A stretch of DNA of 64,000 bases from Luteimicrobium sp042670205. Its GTDB lineage: Bacteria; Actinomycetota; Actinomycetes; Actinomycetales; Cellulomonadaceae. The position numbers and the translations under genes are program-made. The notes beneath the pieces were generated by a model. That model was given only the letters and a program-made list of their open reading frames with translations. It was not told the DNA's origin and did no database searches. Of this stretch, positions 49,441 through 56,800 are shown piece by piece (position 1 is the stretch's first letter; the number at the start of each line of letters is the position of its first letter). Where the stretch lies: positions 1-64,000 of the forward strand of contig NZ_JBHUWD010000024.1 of the NCBI RefSeq assembly GCF_042670205.1, in the 5' to 3' direction.

Positions 49441-49713
49441 TCAGGCGATGACGGGCTGGGACAGGAACGCCTCGAGCGCGTCGAGGGCCGCCGTGTCGTC
49501 GTCGCCGTCGCCGGGCGTGGTGAGCACGACCTCCGTGCCGGCCCCGGCGCCGAGCGTCATGACGGAGAGGATCGAGTCGGCCTCGAGGCCCTCGGTCTCC
49601 GACGACTTCCGGATGGTCACGGGCACGGGCTGGGCCGCGGCCGCCTGCACGAACAGCGCGGCGGGACGGGCGTGCAGGCCCTCCTCGATCGCGACGACGA
49701 CGGTGCGCTCCAT
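49441..49713 (-). CDS. ptsH: PTS phosphocarrier protein HPr
   Basis: 90 residues, standard HPr. The phosphorylated histidine is in EEGLHARPAALF (H14) and the regulatory serine region in EADSILSVMTLGAGAG (S47). The acidic GDGDDDTAALDALEAFL completes the fold. It carries phosphate from Enzyme I to EIIA. Enzyme I is not in the window. AGGAGG precedes the ATG; a near-perfect dre site lies 63-78 bases upstream, so it shares control with the PTS genes at 43-46 kb. Confidence 0.95.
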   Translation of the reverse strand: MERTVVVAIEEGLHARPAALFVQAAAAQPVPVTIRKSSETEGLEADSILSVMTLGAGAGTEVVLTTPGDGDDDTAALDALEAFLSQPVIA

Positions 49714-49775
49714 GGGTGTTCCTCCTGCGATTCGGCCCCGCTGCGGTGCGAGGCACGGACGAGTGGCCCCAGACT

Positions 49776-49791
49776 AGTGGTCTGGACCAGT
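49776..49791. promoter_or_regulatory. dre-type operator upstream of ptsH
   Basis: AGTGGTCTGGACCAGT matches the DasR consensus A(G/C)TGGTCTAGACCA(G/C)T at all but one position and is an almost perfect palindrome. Confidence 0.75.
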
Positions 49792-49857
49792 TGGCGCCAG
49801 GAGCGCGAAGCCGCCCATCGCCGCCGCCGCCCTCGGCCGCGCCCCTTGCCGGCCACC

Positions 49858-49922
49858 GAGATACCGAGATCCGGCTGAGATACCGAGGCTGCATCGGTAT
49901 CTCAGCCGAATCTCGGTATCTC
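49858..49922. terminator. Long hairpin, 29-bp arms with one mismatch
   Basis: 49858-49886 and 49894-49922 are complementary at 28 of 29 positions with a 7-base loop. Each arm itself contains GAGATACCGAG (or its complement) twice. It lies after the stop of the minus-strand MFS gene and before the ptsH promoter. Confidence 0.8.
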
Positions 49923-49942
49923 GCGGGACGAGGGCTGAGGGC

Positions 49943-51316
49943 TCAGGCCTCGGGGTGCCGCGCGTCGTACGCCAGGAACCGCGGGCTCCACCGCACCAGC
50001 AGCCCGACCGCGATCGCGCACGCGATCGACCCCACGACGACGGCCCACGCCTCCCCGAGCCAGCTCGCGTTCGCGCCTACGACGACGTCCCCGAGCCGCG
50101 GCCCGCCCGCGACCACGACGATGAACACGCCCTGGAGGCGGCCGCGCATGTCGTCGGGGGTCGCCGTCTGGAGGATGGTCTGGCGGAAGATCGCGCTCAC
50201 GCCGTCCGACGCACCGGCGAGCGCCAGCGCGACCCCGGCCAGGACGAGCGCCCAGACGAGCACGTGGTCGGGGCGGTCGCGGCCCGTGACCACGAGCACC
50301 ACGCCGAAGAGGAGCGTCGAGGCGGAGAACGCCCACACCGCCAGCACGACGGCGCGGCCCTGCTTGTGCACGTGCGCGAACCCGCCCGACAGCAGGCTCG
50401 CGAGCACCGAGCCGATCGCGAACGCGGCGTTGAGCCAGCCGGTCGTCGTCGAGCCGCCGCCCAGGTACCAGACACCCACCGCGGGCCAGACGACGCGCGG
50501 CATCGCGAGGATCATCGCGGCGAGGTCGAGGAGGAACGTCATGCGGACGTTGGGCCGGGTGCCGAGGTAGCGCAGCCCCTCGAGCACCGACCCGAGGCCG
50601 ACCATCGTCCGCCGGGGCGGCACGACGACCGGGGCGTCGGCCTCGCTCGCGGCGCCGCCGGCGCCGTCGTGCAGCTCGCGCTCGACCTCGGGCCGCGGGG
50701 CGTCCGCGGTGCTCTCGAGCGGCGGGAGCGCAGGCAGGCGCCACAGCGCCCAGAGCGCGAACGTGAACAGCACGAAGTCGATGAGGTACGCGCTCGCGAA
50801 CCCGCTCGCGGCGACGAGGAACGCCCCGGCGAGCGGACCCACCGTGAGCGCGATCGACATCGACAACGTCTGCAGGGCGTTCGCCGGCGCCAGCAGCCGG
50901 GCGGGCACGAGGCGCGGGATGATCGCCGTGCGCGCGGGATTGTTGATCGCGAACGCGGCGGACTGGATCGCGATGAGGACGTACAGCACCCAGACGTTGT
51001 CGAGGTGGAGCGCGGCCTGCAGCAGGATGAGCGCGGTGATGACCCACAGGGCCGCGGACGCGAGCAGCGCGACCTTGCGCCGGTCGAACGCGTCGACGAG
51101 CGCCCCGCCGTACAGGCCGAGGAGCACGAGCGGGACGAGGGCGAACATGCCCAGCACGCCGACCGCGAACGTCGAGCCCGTGATCGCGTAGACCTGGAGG
51201 CCGACGGCGACGACGGTGAGCTGGCTCCCGAGGTTCGAGACCCCGAGACCGAGCCAGAGCCGCCGGTACGCCGGGCTGACGCGCAGGGGCGTCAGGTCGG
51301 CGAGGAGGCGGGGCAC
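49943..51316 (-). CDS. MFS exporter (EntS-like)
   Basis: 457 residues with 12 hydrophobic segments in two halves separated by an acidic loop (about residues 205-240). YRRLWLGLGVSNLGSQLTVV opens helix 1, as in enterobactin exporter-like proteins. LYGGALVDAFDRRKVALLAS is motif A, and FAINNPARTAIIPRLVPARL follows. RQTILQTATPDDMRGRLQGV in the second half is typical of this group. Start GTG 51316 has only a weak SD. Substrate unknown; siderophores are one possibility. 90 bases downstream of the VIT-family gene on the same strand. Confidence 0.82.
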   Translation of the reverse strand: MPRLLADLTPLRVSPAYRRLWLGLGVSNLGSQLTVVAVGLQVYAITGSTFAVGVLGMFALVPLVLLGLYGGALVDAFDRRKVALLASAALWVITALILLQAALHLDNVWVLYVLIAIQSAAFAINNPARTAIIPRLVPARLLAPANALQTLSMSIALTVGPLAGAFLVAASGFASAYLIDFVLFTFALWALWRLPALPPLESTADAPRPEVERELHDGAGGAASEADAPVVVPPRRTMVGLGSVLEGLRYLGTRPNVRMTFLLDLAAMILAMPRVVWPAVGVWYLGGGSTTTGWLNAAFAIGSVLASLLSGGFAHVHKQGRAVVLAVWAFSASTLLFGVVLVVTGRDRPDHVLVWALVLAGVALALAGASDGVSAIFRQTILQTATPDDMRGRLQGVFIVVVAGGPRLGDVVVGANASWLGEAWAVVVGSIACAIAVGLLVRWSPRFLAYDARHPEA

Positions 51317-51406
51317 TCGTCGGAGTCTACGGCGCGCGGCTCACCCGCCTCGAAACGTTCCGAGATGTGACCGCCGGCCAAGCCCCGTTGCTCACCTTCG
51401 GGGGCG

Positions 51407-52522
51407 TCAGCCGACCACGCCGCCGAACGCGAGCCCCAGCACGTACGTCACGGCGGCGGCGCCGAACCCGATGGCGAGCTGCCGGAGCCCACGGGTCACG
51501 GGCGACGTCCCGGACAGCAGCCCGACGACGGCCCCGGTCCCGAGCAGCGCGATCCCGACGAGCGCCGCGGCGACCACGACGGCCGCGAGCCCGGTGAGCC
51601 CGAAGAGGTACGGCAGGACGGGGATGATCGCGCCGGACGCGAAGAAGCAGAAGCTCGACCACGCGGCACCCCACGCGGTGCCGTGCGTCTCGAACTCGTC
51701 CTCGGCCTCGACGACCTCGACGTTCGACGGCGCCAGCACGGTCGCAGCGGTGAGCGTCCGCAGGACGTCGTCGGCATGGGTCTGCGCTTCCGCGGCCGTC
51801 ATGCCGCGCGCCCGGTAGACGAGCGCGAGCTCGTTGGCGTCGACGTCGAGGTGGGGCAGCGCGTGCGTGGCCTCGGGGCTGGGGTTGGACGCCTCGAGGA
51901 GCTCGCGCTGCGAGCGCACGGACACGAACTCGCCGGCCCCCATGGACAGCGCCCCGGCGAGCAGCCCCGACAGGCCCGTGAGCAGGACGACGTTCGCCGC
52001 GACCCCGCTCGCCCCGACGCCGAGCACGAGCGCGAGGTTGGACACGAGCCCGTCGTTGGCCCCGAACACCGCGGCGCGGAACGACCCGGACAGCCGCATC
52101 CGGCCCCGGGCCGCGAGCGCCTTCACGACCTCGGCGTGGATCTGCTCGTCGGCGGCCATGCGCGGGGTCGCGTCGGCGTCCTCGGCGTACTCTGACCGGG
52201 TCTCGGCGCGCTGTGCGAGCGCGAGCACGAACACCCCGCCGAGCCGCCGCGCGAGCACGCCGAGGAACCGGGTGCGCCAGTCCCCGCGGACGGGTGCGCC
52301 GACCTGGTCGCCGAGCAGGTCGAGCCAGTGCTGCTCGTGCCGCCCCTCGGCGTCGGCGAGGGCGAGGAGGATGGCTCGCTCCTCGCCGAGGCGACGGCTC
52401 GCGAGGTCGCGGTAGACGGCGGCCTCCGCGCGCTCGTCGGCGAGGTAGCGGCGCCAGCGACGGAGGGTGCGCGCGTCGGGCGGGGCGGTCGGCCCGTGGC
52501 CCGACGTGGTGGCGGAAGTCAT
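51407..52522 (-). CDS. Membrane-bound ferritin/VIT-family iron (manganese) transporter, MbfA-like
   Basis: 371 residues. The N-terminal ~135 residues form a ferritin/rubrerythrin-like four-helix part with metal-ligand residues in YLADERAEAAVYRDLASRRL, ALADAEGRHEQHWLDLLGDQ and AADEQIHAEVVKAL (E-x-x-H patterns). The C-terminal VIT1/CCC1 domain has AVFGANDGLVSNLALVLGV, SMGAGEFVSVRSQRELLEAS and three further membrane segments. This is the architecture of MbfA, an iron exporter induced by oxidative stress in alpha-proteobacteria. Direction of transport is inferred. Divergent from the FrnE-like gene. Confidence 0.85.
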   Translation of the reverse strand: MTSATTSGHGPTAPPDARTLRRWRRYLADERAEAAVYRDLASRRLGEERAILLALADAEGRHEQHWLDLLGDQVGAPVRGDWRTRFLGVLARRLGGVFVLALAQRAETRSEYAEDADATPRMAADEQIHAEVVKALAARGRMRLSGSFRAAVFGANDGLVSNLALVLGVGASGVAANVVLLTGLSGLLAGALSMGAGEFVSVRSQRELLEASNPSPEATHALPHLDVDANELALVYRARGMTAAEAQTHADDVLRTLTAATVLAPSNVEVVEAEDEFETHGTAWGAAWSSFCFFASGAIIPVLPYLFGLTGLAAVVVAAALVGIALLGTGAVVGLLSGTSPVTRGLRQLAIGFGAAAVTYVLGLAFGGVVG

Positions 52523-52617
52523 CCCTCCAGTCTGACGAACGCTACGCCGCGCGGCTTTCGGGCCTGCGAAGACACGAGTGGGGGAATGGCGGCCGCGCGG
52601 TCACGGTTGCCCCAGGC

Positions 52618-53319
52618 ATGACCGAAACTCTCCCCGCGTCGCAGGCGGCGCCCGTGAAGATCGACGTCTGGTCGGACGTCGCGTGCCCCTGGTGCTACGT
52701 CGGCAAGCGCCGGCTCGAGACCGCGCTGGCCCAGCCGGGCGCCCCGGCGGTGGAGATCGAGTACCACTCGTTCGAGCTGTCGCCCGACACGCCCGTCGAC
52801 TTCGAGGGCTCGGAGATCGACTTCCTCGCGCACCACAAGGGCATGGCGCCGGCGCAGGTCGAGCAGATGCTCGGCCAGATGACGCAGCTCGCCGCCGCCG
52901 AGGGCCTCGAGTACCACTTCGACACGCTGCAGCACACCAAGACGCTGCTCGCCCACGAGCTGCTGCACCACGCCAAGGCGCACGGCGTCCAGTACGACAT
53001 GAAGGAGCGCCTGCTCCACGCGTACTTCACGGAGTCGAAGCACGTGGGGCACGTCGATGACCTGGTCGAGCTCGCGGCCGAGGTCGGCCTCGACCCCGAC
53101 GAGACCCGCGCCGCCCTCACGGACCACCGCTACGCCGACGACGTCGCCGCGGACATCGCCCAGGCCCACGCCCTGGGGATCAACGGCGTGCCGTTCTTCG
53201 TCCTCGACGGCAAGTACGGGGTGTCGGGCGCGCAGTCTCCCGAGACGTTCTCGGCCGTCCTGGAGCGCGTCGTCGCGGAGCGCGACGCCGAGCCCGAGCC
53301 GGAGTCGGCACATGCCTGA
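52618..53319 (+). CDS. DsbA-family oxidoreductase, FrnE-like
   Basis: 233 residues, cytoplasmic (no signal peptide). Thioredoxin-fold active site in DVWSDVACPWCYVGKRRLET (C23-P-W-C26). The helical insertion is typical of FrnE/2-hydroxychromene isomerase-like DsbA proteins. ALGINGVPFFVLDGKYGVSG carries the cis-proline loop and the usual end of the fold. FrnE in Deinococcus protects against oxidative and cadmium stress; that role is inferred. It overlaps a 77-residue gene by 8 bases. Confidence 0.87.
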   Translation: MTETLPASQAAPVKIDVWSDVACPWCYVGKRRLETALAQPGAPAVEIEYHSFELSPDTPVDFEGSEIDFLAHHKGMAPAQVEQMLGQMTQLAAAEGLEYHFDTLQHTKTLLAHELLHHAKAHGVQYDMKERLLHAYFTESKHVGHVDDLVELAAEVGLDPDETRAALTDHRYADDVAADIAQAHALGINGVPFFVLDGKYGVSGAQSPETFSAVLERVVAERDAEPEPESAHA

Positions 53320-53545
53320 GCAGCCCGTCTCCCCCGGCGCTCCCGCGCCCGACGACGTCCCCTCCCCGGGCGCGGCCGTCGCCACCGCGGCGTTCCCGGG
53401 TCGGGTCCAGGTGGCGGGCCCGGCCGCGGGCGACACCCCGTTCCTCGTCGTGGCGGGCGTCGACGGAACGGACGGAGCCGACGCCGGCGTCTGCATCGAC
53501 GGCGTCTGCGCGCTCCCACCCCTGCCGGCCCCCACGAAGGAGTAA
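53312..53545 (+). CDS. Small protein with a C-x5-C motif, coupled to FrnE
   Basis: 77 residues, Pro/Ala/Gly-rich for the first 50, then GVDGTDGADAGVCIDGVCAL near the end. Two cysteines five residues apart sit in an otherwise cysteine-free protein made from a gene overlapping that of a thiol oxidoreductase. A disulfide or metal site that is a FrnE substrate is plausible, but this is inference. Frame and start (ATG 53312) are supported by the overlap and by strong GC bias at third positions. No known family recognised. Confidence 0.6.
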   Translation: MPEQPVSPGAPAPDDVPSPGAAVATAAFPGRVQVAGPAAGDTPFLVVAGVDGTDGADAGVCIDGVCALPPLPAPTKE

Positions 53546-53547
53546 GG

Positions 53548-53624
53548 CCGCCCGCATACCTCGCGAAGTAGACCGGCTGCCCGCATACCTCGCGAAGTAG
53601 ACCGGCCGCCCGCATACCTCGCGA
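53548..53624. repeat. Three 29-bp tandem repeat units, same family as 21128-21224
   Basis: CTCGCGAAGTAGACCGGC followed by (T/C)GCCCGCATAC recurs with CTCGCG at 53560, 53589 and 53618, exactly 29 bases apart; the third unit is truncated. All units are in the same orientation here. Confidence 0.85.
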
Positions 53625-53631
53625 GGATCAG

Positions 53632-53669
53632 AGGCCGCGCACGGATCTGCACCGATCCGTGCGCGGCCT
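53632..53669 (+). terminator. Terminator after the FrnE operon, 16-bp perfect stem
   Basis: AGGCCGCGCACGGATC (53632-53647) pairs exactly with 53654-53669, with a 6-base loop. Confidence 0.85.
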
Positions 53670-53721
53670 TGGTCGTCGCCTCCGCCCGGGCCGCCGTCCC
53701 CTTGCGTTCCCGCCCGGAGCC

Positions 53722-53767
53722 TTGCAAACTCGCAGCAGCCATTGTGTTTAGGGGTTGAACACAATGG
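53722..53767 (+). promoter_or_regulatory. Promoter and overlapping palindromic operator of the GH3 gene
   Basis: TTGCAA (53722-53727) and TGTTTA (53745-53750) are -35/-10-like with 17-base spacing. CCATTGTGTT (53739-53748) is repeated exactly inverted as AACACAATGG (53758-53767) with a 9-base spacer, overlapping the -10 and the expected transcript start. This is where a LacI-type repressor would bind. Confidence 0.55.
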
Positions 53768-53854
53768 AACACGGCGCGGGCACCAGGTCCGCGGACGCAC
53801 CGTCTCTGCCGGTGCCGGGCACCGACGCCCGGCACCCCTCACGAAGGAGTGACC

Positions 53855-56800
53855 GTGAGACGAACCGACCACCGGCGACCTCGGGCCCTCGCGCTCGTCG
53901 CCGGGCTGGCGGTCGCCGCGACCGGGGCCGTCGCGCCCCTCGCCGCAGCCGCCGACGACGCCCCGTCCGACCTCGCCCGCCTGGGCACGGTCACGGCGTC
54001 GGCCTTCCAGGACGACGGGGACGGCACGTTCCCCGCCTCGAATGCGATCGACGGCGACGACTCGACCCGCTGGGCCAGCGGCAACGGTCCCGACGACGCG
54101 ACCGCGACCTACACCGCGACCCTCACCTCCGACCTCGGCGCCCCCGCCACGGTCGACGGGATCACGCTGAAGTGGGAGGCGTCGTACGCGGTCGCCTACG
54201 ACGTCGAGACGGCCCTCGGCAACCCCGACGACCCGGGCTCGTGGAGCACCGCCTACAGCACGACCACGGGCGACGGCGGCACGGACGCGATCACGTTCGA
54301 CGCGCCTGCCCACGCCCGCTACGTGCGGATCGACATGAAGCAGCGCGCGGCGTCGACATGGGAGGCGCCCAAGCTCCACTACTACGGCTACTCGGTCTAC
54401 ACGCTGTCCGTCGCGGGCGCGTTCGACACTCCCCAGGTCTCGGTGGGCGCCCGGACGCTCAGCGTCGGGGCCGGCAAGGACGTCACGGTCCCCGTGACGC
54501 TGAGCAACCCGGCGAGCACCGACCAGACGGTCCACGTCGCCACGAAGGACGGCACCGCGAAGGCGGGCTCCGACTACGAGGCCGTCGACCAGGACCTCAC
54601 CTTCCCGGCCGGCGAGACCCAGCGGTCCGTCGTCGTGCACACGACGAGCGCGGGCGCGCTCGCGGGGAACCGGACGTTCACGGTCGCGCTGTCGAACCCG
54701 TCGGACGGGCTCGCCCTCGCCGACGCCGCGTCCACGACCGTGACCCTCACCCCGACGGGCACCCTGCCCGACGCCGGCTCGTCCACGCTGCTCGAGGGCT
54801 TCGAGCAGGGCGTGCCGTCGACGTACGCGGTCTGGGGGTCCGACGCGGGCGCGACCCCGAAGCTCGCGACCGTCGCGGACGCGTCCGTCCCGGGCGCCGC
54901 GGACGGCAACCACGCTCTGACCGCGACGGTGGCCGCCGCGGGCACCTACGGGGGCTTCACCTTCGAGCACCGGATCGACAACGCGTCCGAGACCTTCGAC
55001 TGGTCGGCGTACGACGGGTTCTCGTTCTGGTTCCTGGGTCAGGGCAGCGGCAAGACGTTCTCGTTCGAGCTGCACAACCGCGACGCGAACGACAAGGAGC
55101 TCGGCTTCGCCACCAACGTCACGGACGACTCGACGGGCTGGCGCAAGGTGAGCGTCCTGTTCAAGGACCTCAAGCCCAAGAGCGGTGTCACTGCCAAGGC
55201 GTTCGCCCCCGCGACGTCGACGGGCTTCGCCGTCACGCTCACGGGCCTCGGCGCGGGCACCTTCACGTTCGACGGCTTCGTGCTCGACCAGCGCGCCGTC
55301 CTGCTCGACGACTTCGAGCACGGCGCCAGCGGCGACGCGACCGCCAAGACGGGCTACTTCGCGTGGGGCTCGTCGTCCGCGCAGGTCACGCTCGCCGCCA
55401 CGGGCCTGGCCCGCGGCGACGTCGCCGACAACCACGTGCTGGGCGGCCAGTACCTCGTGCCCGACGGTGGCTACGGCGGCTTCAGCGACAACCTCGCCGC
55501 CGCGCAGGACTGGTCGTCGTTCCGGGGCATCCGGTTCTGGTGGTACGCCTCGCAGGCCAACAACCCCGCATCGCCGACGGCGGGCGCGACCATCCAGGTC
55601 GAGCTCAAGGACGGCGGCCCTGACGCCGAGCACGCCGAGAGCTGGGTCGCCACGTTCAAGGACAACTGGAGCGCCGACGGGTCACGGTGGAAGCTGGTCT
55701 CGCTGCCGTTCTCGTCGTTCCAGCTCGGGGCGAACCAGCCCGGCAGCGACGAGACGCGGAACGGCACGCTCGACCTGACGTCGTCGTGGGGCTACTCGTT
55801 CACGTTCCCGGCGGGGACGCCGGCCGCGACCCCGTACTCGATCGACGACGTCGAGCTGTACGGGACGCCGGCGGTCCAGGCCGCGACCGCGATCACGACC
55901 GACCAGGACGCCTACCTCGTCGACGCCGGCGGCACCGCGCACGTCAAGATCGGCCTGACGACGGCCGACGGGAAGCCGCTCGCCAAGGCGACCACCGTCG
56001 ACTGGTCGACCGGCGGCGGCACCGCGAAGGACGGCACGGACTTCACCGCGGCCTCGGGCACGCTCACGTTCGACGCCGGCACCGAGTCCGGGACCACGCA
56101 GACCGTGGACGTCGCGACGACCGCGGGCACGCCCGCGGGCGAGGCGCTGACCATCCCGGTCACGCTCAAGTCCGCGGGGGCGACCGCGCCGGCGGAGGCG
56201 CCCCGCGTCGTCGTCAACGCCCACGGGCTGCCCTACCTGGACGCCACGCTGCCGACCGCGCAGCGCGTCGACGACCTGCTGGGCCGCATGACCCTGCAGG
56301 AGAAGGTCGGGCAGATGGCGCAGGCCGAGCGCCTGGGCCTGTCCACGCCGCAGCAGATCACGACGCTCGGGCTCGGCTCGGTGCTCTCCGGCGGCGGCTC
56401 GACGCCGGCGGCCAACACCCCGCAGGCCTGGGCCGACATGATCGACGGCTACCAGCGCGAGGCCCTCGCGACCCCGCTGCAGGTGCCGCTCCTCTACGGC
56501 GCCGACGCGGTGCACGGGCACTCCAACGTCAAGGACGCGACGATCTACCCGCACAACATCGGCCTCGGTGCGACGCGCAACCCCGCGCTCGTCGAGAAGG
56601 TCGGCGAGGAGACGGCGTCCGAGACCCGGACGACGGGCGTGAACTGGGCGTTCGCCCCCTGCCTGTGCGTCGCGCGCGACGAGCGGTGGGGCCGGACGTA
56701 CGAGTCGTTCGGCGAGGACCCGGCGCTCGTGTCGTCGTTCTCCAAGGCGTCGATCGAGGGTCTCCAGGGCTCGGACCCCGCCGACAAGTCCGGTGCCGAC

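Noticed and set aside
53548..53624. CRISPR array, since the repeat period is 29 bp
   Set aside because: Units are contiguous tandem copies with no unique spacers, and no cas gene is present.
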